Assembly: GCF_019219065.1 (NCBI RefSeq)
Contig: NZ_JAHUWK010000001.1
Location: 744,001 to 808,000 of the forward strand
Length of the DNA stretch: 64,000 nt
Source: Duganella sp. sic0402
GTDB taxonomy: Bacteria; Pseudomonadota; Gammaproteobacteria; Burkholderiales; Burkholderiaceae_D
Reading direction: 5' to 3'
Under the pieces are notes generated by a model. That model was not told where the DNA came from. It was given only the letters and a program-made list of their open reading frames with translations, and ran no database searches. Shown here piece after piece: positions 1 to 9,007 of the stretch. Position 1 is the first letter of the stretch. Every line of letters starts with the position of its first letter. A program made the position numbers and the translations under genes.

Positions 1-521
1 CTTACTGTGCCGTCAACCTGGCGATGAGCATTGCGATGGAAATGGACATCACCGTACTGCTGGTAGATGCGGATGTGGCGCGGCCCTCGGTGCTTAAAGT
101 GCTGGGACTACCTCCGGCGCCGGGGCTGATGGACATTCTGCTGCGCGACAAGACTGATCTTGCGGACGTGATATTGCGCACCAACGTGGCGACACTCAGC
201 ATCCTGCCGGCCGGCCGCGCCAATAAGCACGCCACCGAATTGCTGGCCAGCCGAAGCATGAGCCGGCTGCTGACGGAAATTGCCGAACGCTACGCCGACC
301 GCATCGTCATTTTCGATTCGCCACCGCTGCTGATGACCACCGAGGCCAGCGTGCTGGCAACACAAATGGGGCAAATCCTGATGGTGGTCGAGTCCGAACG
401 CACCACGCAGCACGCGGTCAAGCAGGCTTTGCGACACATCGAGCAATGTCCCCATGTCAAGCTGCTCTACAACAAGAGCAGCGCCTTTTCGGGCGGCGGA
501 TACTATGGTTATTATGATTAG
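1..521 (+). CDS. XrtA-associated tyrosine-protein kinase (CpsD/CapB family), C-terminal part
   Basis: Partial gene entering from the left edge; about 172 residues are visible. This is the C-terminal part of a cytoplasmic bacterial tyrosine kinase that partners a chain-length (Wzz-like) membrane protein in exopolysaccharide export. The P-loop lies outside the window. Visible are the Walker A'-like VLLVDADVARP and the Walker B-like RIVIFDSPPLL. The last residues form a tyrosine-rich tail (GGGYYGYYD), the usual autophosphorylation cluster. The stop codon overlaps the start of the next gene, so the two are probably translated together. The kinase phosphorylation state is known in the family to control polymer length and export. 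Assignment to the XrtA branch rests on the neighbours and the tail. Confidence 0.88.
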   Translation, partial: YCAVNLAMSIAMEMDITVLLVDADVARPSVLKVLGLPPAPGLMDILLRDKTDLADVILRTNVATLSILPAGRANKHATELLASRSMSRLLTEIAERYADRIVIFDSPPLLMTTEASVLATQMGQILMVVESERTTQHAVKQALRHIEQCPHVKLLYNKSSAFSGGGYYGYYD

Positions 522-2034
522 CCTGGCACATCGAGGTGGCTCCTGTGGCTGGACCTTGATCGTGCTGCTATGGTGGCCTGCTGTGGCCGAGCCGGCAGAC
601 TGGAGCGTCTCGCCGACTGTGCGGCTGCGTGAAAGCTATACCGACAATATGAATCTTGCGCCTGACGGCAAGGCGCGCGGCCAATTCATTACCGAAATCT
701 CGCCTGGCGTCCTGATCAACACCAGCGGACCGCGCTTGCAACTGGCGCTGGCCTACACCTTGCAGCGCGTGGCGTACACCGCGCAACCGGGGCGTAGCAG
801 CCAGCAGCTGGACGCCAATGGCCATGCGGAAGTGCTGCCGGACTGGCTATTTCTCGACGCGCGCGCAGGCATCACCCAACGCAATGTTTCCGCGTTTGGC
901 CCGCAGCTGGTCGATCCGGCGCTAATCAACAGCAACACCAGCACGGTGCGCACACAGTCGTTCAGCCCTTATTTGCGGCACTACTTCCACGGTCTGGCCA
1001 CTGCGTTACTACGCTACGACTATCAGCACGTCGGAAGCGGCGGTCTGCTGGATGTGCGCAACAAGACGCTGAGCCTGCAACTTAGCGGCGATAACGGTGG
1101 CCGTGGCTGGAATTGGGATATCAGTCTGCGCCGTAGCGAAATGGACGATGCCGCGCTGGCGCCGGTCACCATGAGCAACGCCGCGCTGACGCTGAGCTAC
1201 CCATTCAACAGCAGCCTGGGCATCTTCGCCACTGTCGGCTACGAGAAGCAGGACTACCATTCGCTCAGCGCACAGCCGCAAGGCAGGTACGGCTCGCTTG
1301 GCGCGATCTGGACGCCATCGCCACGCACCAGATTGTCGGCCAGCGTCGGCCGACGCTACTTTGGAAAAACCTACGGCCTGGACGCCAGCTATCGTCTGCG
1401 CAGCATGCTCTGGACGCTTAGTTACAGCGAAGACATCACCACCACCCACGGCGAGTTCCTCAGCATTCCACCGGCAGGCCTGAGTGATTTCTTGTTTGAA
1501 TTGTGGGAGACGCGCATCCCCGACCCGCAGCTGCGCTTGAAAACCATCCAGGTCTTCCTGGCGATATCGCAGATGATGGGGACCGATGGCAACGTCAATT
1601 TCTTCAGCCATCGCTACTATTTACAGAAACAGGGACGGCTGTCCGGCGTCTATAGCACGCCGCGTAGCGCCTTGGCGATTCATCTTGCCACCACTGGCCG
1701 TACCGGCCAGACCACCAACGCCATCGATAGCGTCCTGCTGGGGCCGGATCAATTGACACTGAGCGACCGCACCCGCCAGACCAGCGTGCAGGCCGGCTGG
1801 AACTGGCGCATGTCGGCACGCGGCAACCTGACCATCGGCGCCAGTCACAGCCGCGCCAAATCACTGACCACCAGCCGTGAAGACCGGAATAGCGCGATCA
1901 CGCTGGGTTTGACACGGCAACTATCGTCACGCATCAGCGCCAGCGCCGACCTGCGCCATGTACGCCACGCCAGCAACGCCAGCGGCAATTATCGTGAAAA
2001 CGGCGTTGGCGCATCAGTCATCGTATCTTTCTAG
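505..2034 (+). CDS. XrtA/PEP-CTERM-associated outer-membrane beta-barrel protein (TIGR03016-like)
   Basis: A 509-residue protein with an N-terminal signal sequence (hydrophobic core WTLIVLLWWPAVA). The body has alternating polar and aromatic strands and ends in IVSF, typical of outer-membrane beta-barrels. It matches the outer-membrane family found next to the kinase in XrtA loci and presumably helps secrete the polymer; the exact role is unknown. The start is ATG at 505 (a purine-rich GGGCGGCGG lies just upstream) or ATG at 514; both overlap the kinase stop. The next gene follows after 11 bases. In related loci an ATPase gene usually sits here, but there is no room for it. Confidence 0.8.
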   Translation: MVIMISLAHRGGSCGWTLIVLLWWPAVAEPADWSVSPTVRLRESYTDNMNLAPDGKARGQFITEISPGVLINTSGPRLQLALAYTLQRVAYTAQPGRSSQQLDANGHAEVLPDWLFLDARAGITQRNVSAFGPQLVDPALINSNTSTVRTQSFSPYLRHYFHGLATALLRYDYQHVGSGGLLDVRNKTLSLQLSGDNGGRGWNWDISLRRSEMDDAALAPVTMSNAALTLSYPFNSSLGIFATVGYEKQDYHSLSAQPQGRYGSLGAIWTPSPRTRLSASVGRRYFGKTYGLDASYRLRSMLWTLSYSEDITTTHGEFLSIPPAGLSDFLFELWETRIPDPQLRLKTIQVFLAISQMMGTDGNVNFFSHRYYLQKQGRLSGVYSTPRSALAIHLATTGRTGQTTNAIDSVLLGPDQLTLSDRTRQTSVQAGWNWRMSARGNLTIGASHSRAKSLTTSREDRNSAITLGLTRQLSSRISASADLRHVRHASNASGNYRENGVGASVIVSF

Positions 2035-2045
2035 GAAGCCGATAT

Positions 2046-3188
2046 ATGTCGCGTCCTTATCGTATCGTTTGCGTCGTCGCCGCCCGTCCCAATCTGATGA
2101 AGATGGCGCCGCTGCTACATGCCTTCCAGCCACCGGAGAGCCAGGTCGAAACCATTCTGGTCCACACTGGCCAGCATTACGACGCTGATATGGATGCGCA
2201 ATTCTTCGGGGCGCTGAATTTGCCTGCCCCGGATTTTCGTCTGGAGGTTGGTTCGGGCAGCCACGCCGTGCAAACAGCCGAAGTGATGCGCCGTTTCGAG
2301 CCGATACTGGATCAGCTCACCCCCACGGCGGTACTGGTCGTGGGCGATGTCAACTCGACGCTGGCGTGCGCCCTGGCTGCGGCCAAGAAAAATATCCCGG
2401 TGCTGCATGTGGAAGCTGGCTTGCGCAGCTTCGATCGCAGCATGCCGGAAGAAATCAACCGTGTGTTGACCGACCAGATATCGGACTTGCTGTTCACCAG
2501 CGAAGCCAGCGGCACCAGTAATCTACTGCGTGAAGGCATTCCGCCGCAGCGCATCCATTTTGTCGGCAATGTGATGATAGACACGCTGCTGCAACAGCTG
2601 CCGCAAGCACCAACCGCAGCCAGCGTGCTGCGCCGGATGCATCTGGCTGGATTTATCGGCGAAGGCGAAGCGTATGCGCTGTTGACCTTGCATCGTCCCG
2701 CCAATGTCGATGACCCTCTGCGCTTGCGGGCATTGATGACTGCCATGGTCAAGCTTAGCGGGGATTTGCCTGTGCTGTTCCCGCTGCATCCCCGCACCCG
2801 CAACATGCTCAAGCACTACGACCTGGGCGGATTGCTCGACACGCCCCGGCTGGCGTGTCTGGCGCCGCTCTCCTACCTCGATATGCTGGGGCTGATGAAA
2901 CACGCCTGCATGGTCTTGACCGACTCCGGCGGCGTGCAGGAAGAGACCACGGTGCTGCGCGTGCCCTGCCTGACACTGCGTGACAATACCGAACGTCCAG
3001 CCACCGTCAACGAAGGCAGCAACGCCATTGCCGGCCACGATCCATCGGTAATCCTGGCGCTGTGCCGCGACATCTTGCGCTACGGCGGGAAATCAGGCCG
3101 CATCCCGCAATACTGGGATGGCCATGCGGCCGAGCGCGTCGCGGCCGCCACCAGCACGTGGCTGCAAGCTCGCCGGGAGCGACGCTGA
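2046..3188 (+). CDS. wecB: UDP-N-acetylglucosamine 2-epimerase (non-hydrolysing)
   Basis: A 380-residue cytoplasmic enzyme interconverting UDP-GlcNAc and UDP-ManNAc, a precursor step for ManNAc-type sugars in surface polysaccharides. The family signature HTGQHYD is near residue 40, the acidic segment VEAGLRSFDRSMPEE follows near residues 120-135, and the C-terminal UDP-binding stretch LTDSGGVQEE is present. Length is normal for the family. An AGGA lies before the ATG. The stop overlaps the next start (TGATG), so it is coupled to the deacetylase. Its presence suggests that the polymer repeat contains ManNAc or a derivative, which is an inference. Confidence 0.95.
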   Translation: MSRPYRIVCVVAARPNLMKMAPLLHAFQPPESQVETILVHTGQHYDADMDAQFFGALNLPAPDFRLEVGSGSHAVQTAEVMRRFEPILDQLTPTAVLVVGDVNSTLACALAAAKKNIPVLHVEAGLRSFDRSMPEEINRVLTDQISDLLFTSEASGTSNLLREGIPPQRIHFVGNVMIDTLLQQLPQAPTAASVLRRMHLAGFIGEGEAYALLTLHRPANVDDPLRLRALMTAMVKLSGDLPVLFPLHPRTRNMLKHYDLGGLLDTPRLACLAPLSYLDMLGLMKHACMVLTDSGGVQEETTVLRVPCLTLRDNTERPATVNEGSNAIAGHDPSVILALCRDILRYGGKSGRIPQYWDGHAAERVAAATSTWLQARRERR

Positions 3189-4018
3189 TGAACGCGCTGA
3201 CCATCGATGTGGAAGATTATTTCCAGGTCTCCGCCTTTGCCAAGCACATCAGCCGAACGGACTGGCCGCAGTTACCGTGTCGCGTCGAACGCAACGTAGA
3301 CCTGATTTTAGAGCTGCTATCCGAGCGCGGCACACATGCCACTTTTTTCACACTGGGCTGGATCGCCGAGCGCTACCCATTGCTGATACGGCGTATCTTG
3401 CAGCAAGGCCATGAGCTAGCCAGCCATGGATATGCGCATCTGCGGGTCGGCGAACAAACTGCGGATGAATTTCGGCACGACATCACGGTCAGCAAACACA
3501 TTCTGGAACAAGTTGGCGGCTGCGCGGTACTCGGCTATCGCGCACCAAGTTTCTCTATCAACCACGCCAACCTGTGGGCGCTGGGGGCGCTACAACAGGC
3601 CGGCTATCGCTACAGTTCCAGCATTTACCCTATCCGCCACGATCATTACGGCATGCCTGATGCGCCGCGTTTCGCCTGGCGTCCGCTCGGTGATAGCGGC
3701 GTGTTGGAGTTACCGGTCAGTACATTGCGGATTTGCGGCCATAACTTGCCGGCCGGTGGAGGAGGCTACTTCCGACTGTTACCTTACGCCGCCTCAAGCT
3801 GGGCTTTGCGCCGCATCAATTCGCATGACCAGCAAGCTGGCATATTTTACTTTCACCCTTGGGAACTTGATCCTGACCAGCCAGTGTTGCCAGGTATCAG
3901 TATGAAGACCCGGTTTCGTCACTACCTCAACCTGCATCGTACGCAAGCGCGCATCAAGCGATTGCTGGGTGACTTCCACTGGGGCCGGATGGACCATATT
4001 TTCTTGGAAAGCGCATGA
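3188..4018 (+). CDS. XrtA system polysaccharide deacetylase (TIGR03006-like)
   Basis: A 276-residue NodB-type carbohydrate esterase (CE4), expected to remove N-acetyl groups from the exopolysaccharide or its lipid-linked precursor. The N-terminal NALTIDVEDYFQ carries the catalytic and metal-binding aspartates, and HELASHGYAH carries the metal-binding histidines near residues 80-85. RAPSFSI is the usual third motif. No signal peptide is visible, as is usual for this XrtA subfamily. The ATG at 3188 overlaps the wecB stop, which decides the start over an upstream in-frame possibility at 3062. The stop overlaps the next ATG. Confidence 0.92.
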   Translation: MNALTIDVEDYFQVSAFAKHISRTDWPQLPCRVERNVDLILELLSERGTHATFFTLGWIAERYPLLIRRILQQGHELASHGYAHLRVGEQTADEFRHDITVSKHILEQVGGCAVLGYRAPSFSINHANLWALGALQQAGYRYSSSIYPIRHDHYGMPDAPRFAWRPLGDSGVLELPVSTLRICGHNLPAGGGGYFRLLPYAASSWALRRINSHDQQAGIFYFHPWELDPDQPVLPGISMKTRFRHYLNLHRTQARIKRLLGDFHWGRMDHIFLESA

Positions 4019-5049
4019 TGGACTACGCCGTCAGGCTCATGGGATCGGAAGACCGCGGACGTTGGGACGATTTCGTGCAGCGCTGCCCTGCTGCGACCTT
4101 TTTCCATCGCGCAGGATGGCAGCAAGTCATCGAAGAAGCATTTTCGCATCCAACCTGGTTCATGTTTGCGCAATCAGCCCACGGTGAAATCCGCGCCGTG
4201 CTGCCGCTGGCGCAAATCAAAAGCCGGCTATTTGGCAATACGCTGTGCTCGTTGCCATTTTGCGTGTATGGGGGGATTGCAGCAGCCGATGCGGATGCCG
4301 CCCGCGCAGTCGACGAGGCGGCCCAAAAGCTTGCCGCCAGCCTGCAAGTCGATCATCTGGAATATCGCCACATGCAAGCGCACCACGCCGGCTGGCTGCA
4401 CAAGAATACCTACGCTACATTCCGCAGACCGCTCCACGCGGACGCCGAAAAAAACCTGCTGGCCATTCCGCGCAAGCAGCGCGCCATGGTCAGAAAAGGC
4501 ATCGCCGCAGGCTTGAGCAGCACGCGAGATGCCGGTACGGATCGCTTTTTCGACTGCTACGCACGCAGTGTACATCGCTTGGGCACGCCGGTCTTCAGCC
4601 GACGCTATTTTCAGTTGCTCCAACGGGTTTTCGCGGATGACTGCGAAGTCCTGTGCATAGAGAAAAAGCAGCAAGCCATCTGCGCAGTGCTCAGCTTCCG
4701 CTTCCGCGATGAGATCCTGCCGTATTACGGAGGCGGCGGCGAGCAGGCGCGCAAGCTTGCCGGCAACGACTTTATGTACTGGGAGGTGATGCGCCGCGCC
4801 TGCGATGATGGCTGCACCTTGTTCGACTTTGGCCGCAGCAAGTACGGCAGCGGATCGTTTGCCTTCAAGAAGAACTGGGGATTCGAGCCGCAGGCCTTGC
4901 AATATGACTATCAGCTATATCGAGGCAGGCAATTGAAGGATCTTCAGCCGCTTAATCCGCGCTTCAAGATGCTGATAAGGGGCTGGCGGCTGTTGCCCCT
5001 GCCGTTGGCGAATCTGATCGGTCCACATATCGTTCGGCATTTGGGATAG
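4015..5049 (+). CDS. FemAB-like protein, XrtA/PEP-CTERM associated (TIGR03019-like)
   Basis: A 344-residue protein of the GNAT-like FemAB superfamily. Family members transfer an aminoacyl or acyl group from an activated donor; in XrtA loci the substrate is unknown. Visible features are the N-terminal PAATFFHRAGWQ motif and the C-terminal half FDFGRSKYGSGSFAFKKNWG, typical of this branch. The start (ATGATG at 4015/4018) overlaps the deacetylase stop. The next gene begins five bases after the stop. It plausibly decorates the polymer or a peptide-linked intermediate. The family call is firm; the reaction is not known. Confidence 0.88.
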   Translation: MMDYAVRLMGSEDRGRWDDFVQRCPAATFFHRAGWQQVIEEAFSHPTWFMFAQSAHGEIRAVLPLAQIKSRLFGNTLCSLPFCVYGGIAAADADAARAVDEAAQKLAASLQVDHLEYRHMQAHHAGWLHKNTYATFRRPLHADAEKNLLAIPRKQRAMVRKGIAAGLSSTRDAGTDRFFDCYARSVHRLGTPVFSRRYFQLLQRVFADDCEVLCIEKKQQAICAVLSFRFRDEILPYYGGGGEQARKLAGNDFMYWEVMRRACDDGCTLFDFGRSKYGSGSFAFKKNWGFEPQALQYDYQLYRGRQLKDLQPLNPRFKMLIRGWRLLPLPLANLIGPHIVRHLG

Positions 5050-5054
5050 CAAAC

Positions 5055-6296
5055 ATGCGCGACCTGCTCTTCCTATGCCATCGGCTGCCATATCCACCCA
5101 ACAAGGGTGAAAAAATACGCGCCTATCATGCGTTGCAATACCTGCGCCAGCATTTCCGTGTGCATGTGGGTACGTTTATCGATCACGACGACGATGCCGC
5201 CTACGCCCGCAAAGTGGCGGCCGGTTGCGCCAGCAGTTGCTTCGTGCGCATGCCGCCGCACTGGGCACGCTTGTCCGGTTTATCCGCGCTGCTGCGGGAC
5301 GAGGCGCTGAGTCTCCCCTATTTTCGCCATGCTGCCCTGCAGCGCTGGGTCGGCAAAACGCTGGAAGAACATCACATAAGCGCCTGTCTCGCCTACTCCG
5401 GACCGATGGCCCAGTATCTTCCAGCCGCCACATCGCATGGCAAGCTATGGCGCGTGTTGGACCTGGTCGACGTCGATTCCGAAAAATGGCACGGCTACGC
5501 CGACAACAAGCCTTGGCCTGTCTCCGCGCTATATCGCCGCGAAGGCCGTTTGTTGCTGGAATTTGAGCGCAAATCTGCCGCCGAATTTGACCAGGTGCTG
5601 CTGGTTTCCCAGGCCGAAGCCGACTTATTCCGGCGACGCGCGCCTGAATCCTCCCACAAAGTAAATCACTACAGCAATGGCGTGGACAGCGATTACTTTG
5701 CGCCGTCAGCGACGCATTCATCGCCATTCGGCGCGGCGCCCGCCATCGTCTTTACTGGCGCCATGGATTACCAACCCAATATAGATGCAGTCAGCTGGTT
5801 CGCGGAGCGCGTGATGCCGCAATTGCGCTCCCAGCATGCGGAGCTGGAATTTCATATCGTCGGTTCCCGGCCTACGGCACAGGTACGTGAGCTGCAGCGC
5901 CTGCCCGGTGTGCAAGTCAGCGGCACGGTGCCCGATGTGCGGCCTTATCTTCAGCATGCGGCGCTGGTGGTCGCACCGCTGCGGCTGGCAAGAGGGTTGC
6001 AAAATAAAGTGCTGGAGGCCATGGCTATGCGGAAAACCGTGGTGGCCACACCGCAGGCGCTGGAGGGAATCAGCGCGATCCATGGCGCGGAGGTGCTGCG
6101 CGCCAACGGCGGCGCGGACTTCATCAGCATTATCTGTCAACAGTTACATGCGCCGGATGACGCCATCGGCGATGCGGCGCGCCGGCGCATCCTTAGCGAT
6201 TATCGTTGGAGCGACAACTTGCAACGCCTGGGCCACGCGCTAGGTATGCAGGCGATGCAGCCTGATCAAGTCGCCGAGATGGAGCGCGCGCCATGA
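5055..6296 (+). CDS. XrtA-associated glycosyltransferase (TIGR03087-like, GT4 fold)
   Basis: A 413-residue glycosyltransferase of the GT-B fold. The N-terminal LPYPPNKGEKIRAYHAL is a hallmark of this XrtA-linked family, followed by the junction sequence NGVDSDYFAP near residue 215. The donor-binding half contains FTGAMDYQPN, PLRLARGLQNKVLEAMA and the retaining-GT acidic region. It should add one sugar to the lipid-linked repeat at the inner face of the membrane; donor and acceptor cannot be read from sequence. Its last four bases overlap the exosortase start, placing it firmly in the same transcript. Confidence 0.9.
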   Translation: MRDLLFLCHRLPYPPNKGEKIRAYHALQYLRQHFRVHVGTFIDHDDDAAYARKVAAGCASSCFVRMPPHWARLSGLSALLRDEALSLPYFRHAALQRWVGKTLEEHHISACLAYSGPMAQYLPAATSHGKLWRVLDLVDVDSEKWHGYADNKPWPVSALYRREGRLLLEFERKSAAEFDQVLLVSQAEADLFRRRAPESSHKVNHYSNGVDSDYFAPSATHSSPFGAAPAIVFTGAMDYQPNIDAVSWFAERVMPQLRSQHAELEFHIVGSRPTAQVRELQRLPGVQVSGTVPDVRPYLQHAALVVAPLRLARGLQNKVLEAMAMRKTVVATPQALEGISAIHGAEVLRANGGADFISIICQQLHAPDDAIGDAARRRILSDYRWSDNLQRLGHALGMQAMQPDQVAEMERAP

Positions 6297-7855
6297 AAGC
6301 CGCCCATGCAGCCTTGCTGTCGGCGGTCGCGACGCATCCGGTACGCTCGCCAGGCATGCGATGGCAGCACGGCTGCCTGGTCGTCACATTGCTCATCTTG
6401 CTGGCCGTTTACCTACCAACCGCCAGCACCATCGTCAGTGTCTGGTGGCGCTCGCCGACATTCAATCACGGCTTCCTGATACTACCGGTTGCTGGATGGC
6501 TGATCTGGCGGCAACGGCTACGCCTGGCTGGCATTGCGCGTCAGCCATGGCGGGCCGGTTTGATGCTGGTGGCAGCCTTGGGCGCAGCCTGGATGCTTGC
6601 TGCCGTCGCGAATGTGCAAGTACTACAGCAGTATTGCCTGGTGCTGATGTGTATCGTCACCGTTGTCACTTTGTACGGCACGAATCTGGCAAGCGCCATT
6701 GCGTTTCCGCTCGCATATACCTTGCTCGCCGTGCCATTTGGCGAAATATTCATGCCGCCTTTGATCGATTTTACGGCCCACTTTACCGTCACGCTGTTGA
6801 AGCTGGCCGGCATTCCGGTCTTCCAGGAAAATAATTATATTGCCCTGACGACTGGAAACTGGTCTGTGGCAGAAGCTTGCAGCGGACTACGCTATCTGGT
6901 GGCCTCCCTCGCCCTGGGCATGCTCTACGCCTGCATCAACTATCAAAGCATGGTTAAGCGTTTGATATTTATCGGAATTTCGCTGCTACTGCCAATTCTG
7001 GCGAATGGTTTGCGCGCCTGCATGGTGGTTTTGATCGGCCATTGGAGCGATATGAAGCTGGCTGCCGGTGTCGATCATCTGGTTTACGGCTGGTTATTCT
7101 TCGGCGCAGTGATGACAGTGCTCTTTTGCTGCGGCGCTTATTGGCGCGACGCAGAACCGCCGTTGATCAGCGCTCCCGGCGCGCGGCCTATGCCGCAGAC
7201 GCCCCCCAAGCGCTTCATTGCCACTGCTATCGCCATTGTCGGACTGGGCGCAATCTGGCCGCCGCTGGCCGCCTACATCCTGCGTCCACCACTGGACGAT
7301 ATGCCAGAGCAGAAACTGTCGCTCGCGCCTCCCGCAAAACCATGGCGCGCCAGCCGCATGCGAGCTGGCGACTGGCACATGCTTCATCGCGGCGCGCCGC
7401 AGCGCATCGCTCAAAATTACAGCGACGGGCAGCGCGTCGTCTCGTTGCAGCTCACCTGGTATCGGCACCAAACCGAAGGCGCGGAGCTGCTGGCGCCGGT
7501 ACGCCGCACCGTTGTTGCCGGTGCACCGCAGTGGGAGGAAGTCTCTGCCAGCCGACGCAAGCTGATGCTGGCCGGCCGCGAACTGACGGTACGCCAATCC
7601 ATCCAGCAAGCGGCACACTATAAGCTGCTGGTGTGGCGCTGGTATCGGCAGGGCGAGGTGGAAACTGCCTCTCCACAGATGTTGAAGCTGCTGCTGGCCA
7701 AGGCCAAGCTGACGGGCGACAGCGATGCGGGAGCAGAAATCATCATCGCCAGCGCCTACGATGAGCAACCCGTGCGCGCAGAAGCCGCCATGCGCGCGCT
7801 GCTGACCACTATGCTACCCGCCATCGACCAGGGACTCGCCCATGTCAACCGCTGA
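6293..7855 (+). CDS. xrtA: Exosortase A with C-terminal EpsI-type domain
   Basis: A 520-residue multi-pass inner-membrane cysteine transpeptidase, the signature enzyme of the PEP-CTERM protein-sorting system. About eight transmembrane segments lie between residues 25 and 285. The catalytic residues are visible: Cys196 in AEACSGLR, Arg241 in ANGLRA and His262 in DHLVYGW. Residues of about 320-515 form the extracytoplasmic EpsI-type domain that XrtA proteins carry fused. In the known model it cleaves PEP-CTERM proteins and attaches them to an acceptor, probably polymer-linked. No PEP-CTERM substrate gene is in the window. It overlaps both neighbouring genes (4 bases upstream, 14 downstream). 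Confidence 0.95.
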   Translation: MKAAHAALLSAVATHPVRSPGMRWQHGCLVVTLLILLAVYLPTASTIVSVWWRSPTFNHGFLILPVAGWLIWRQRLRLAGIARQPWRAGLMLVAALGAAWMLAAVANVQVLQQYCLVLMCIVTVVTLYGTNLASAIAFPLAYTLLAVPFGEIFMPPLIDFTAHFTVTLLKLAGIPVFQENNYIALTTGNWSVAEACSGLRYLVASLALGMLYACINYQSMVKRLIFIGISLLLPILANGLRACMVVLIGHWSDMKLAAGVDHLVYGWLFFGAVMTVLFCCGAYWRDAEPPLISAPGARPMPQTPPKRFIATAIAIVGLGAIWPPLAAYILRPPLDDMPEQKLSLAPPAKPWRASRMRAGDWHMLHRGAPQRIAQNYSDGQRVVSLQLTWYRHQTEGAELLAPVRRTVVAGAPQWEEVSASRRKLMLAGRELTVRQSIQQAAHYKLLVWRWYRQGEVETASPQMLKLLLAKAKLTGDSDAGAEIIIASAYDEQPVRAEAAMRALLTTMLPAIDQGLAHVNR

Positions 7856-9005
7856 CAACGCACCACTGATCGTTCACCTGATTCACCGGCTTGATATCGG
7901 TGGACTGGAGAACGGCCTGGTCAACCTGATCAACAACCTGCCGCCCGAGCGCTATCGGCACGCCATCGTCTGTCTGGAAAGCGCTGGCGACTTCCGTCTG
8001 CGCATCCGCCGTCCGGACGTAGAGATCATCAGCCTGAACAAGCGCCAAGGCAAGGATTGGCGGCACTACCTGAGTTTGTTTCAGACGCTCAGGCGTCTCC
8101 GCCCATATTTGATCCACACGCGCAATCTGCCCGGCATCGAAGCGCAATTGCTCGCGGCGATAGCAGGCGTCCGGCTACGCGTGCATGGCGAACATGGCCG
8201 TGACATCGCCGACCTGCAAGGAACGCGACCGCGCTACCGCATGCTGCGTCGCTTGCTGGCGCCACTGATCGGACATTTCATCACCGTCAGCAAAGAGCTG
8301 GAAACCTGGCTGGTCAGCGCAATCGGCGTGCGGCCGCAACGCATCAGCCATATCTGCAATGGCGTCGACAGCGTGCGCTTTCGTCCCCACCGCGGCCCGC
8401 CCTGCACCATTGGCCCCGCCGGATTCGCCGATGAAAACACGTTCATCATTGGCAGCGTCGGCCGCATGGCGGAGGTCAAAGACCACATGACGCTGGTGCG
8501 CGCGTTTCTCATCCTGATCTCCCATGGTGGCCTGGCACCGCAAAGACTGCGGCTGGTCATTGCCGGAGATGGCCCCTGCCGCCAACACTGCCTGGAGATG
8601 CTGCATGCAGCTGGCGCGAATAATCTTGCCTGGCTGCCCGGCGCGCGCGACGACATTCCGCAACTGATGCGGTCAATGACGATCTTTGTCCAGCCCTCGC
8701 TGACAGAAGGCGCTTCCAACACCGTACTGGAGGCGATGGCGAGCGGCCTGCCCGTGGTCGCCACCAATGTAGGCGGCAATCCCGAACTGGTGCAAAACGA
8801 CCGGACCGGCATGCTGATCCCGCCAAACGATCCTGCCCAGCTAGCCTATGCCATTGACCAGTACTACCGCGCGCCCAGCCTGGCGGCACAACACGGCGCC
8901 CGCGCGCGCCGCCGCGTGCTGAGCGAATTCAGCCTGGCTGCGATGGCCGACGCCTACCAGGCCGTGTACGACCGCCTGATCCAGCAGCCCATGATGAAAG
9001 GATAG
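7842..9005 (+). CDS. XrtA-associated glycosyltransferase (TIGR03088-like, GT4)
   Basis: A 387-residue GT4 glycosyltransferase. The start LIVHLIHRLDIGGLENGLVN is characteristic of this XrtA-linked sugar transferase family. NGVDSVRFRPHR marks the domain hinge near residue 172, and PSLTEGASNTVLEAMASG carries the nucleotide-sugar-binding glutamates. It lies between the exosortase, which it overlaps by 14 bases, and the amidotransferase, which starts two bases after its stop. It is presumed to extend the lipid-linked repeat unit in the cytoplasm; the sugar is unknown. Confidence 0.9.
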   Translation: MSTADNAPLIVHLIHRLDIGGLENGLVNLINNLPPERYRHAIVCLESAGDFRLRIRRPDVEIISLNKRQGKDWRHYLSLFQTLRRLRPYLIHTRNLPGIEAQLLAAIAGVRLRVHGEHGRDIADLQGTRPRYRMLRRLLAPLIGHFITVSKELETWLVSAIGVRPQRISHICNGVDSVRFRPHRGPPCTIGPAGFADENTFIIGSVGRMAEVKDHMTLVRAFLILISHGGLAPQRLRLVIAGDGPCRQHCLEMLHAAGANNLAWLPGARDDIPQLMRSMTIFVQPSLTEGASNTVLEAMASGLPVVATNVGGNPELVQNDRTGMLIPPNDPAQLAYAIDQYYRAPSLAAQHGARARRRVLSEFSLAAMADAYQAVYDRLIQQPMMKG

Positions 9006-9007
9006 CC

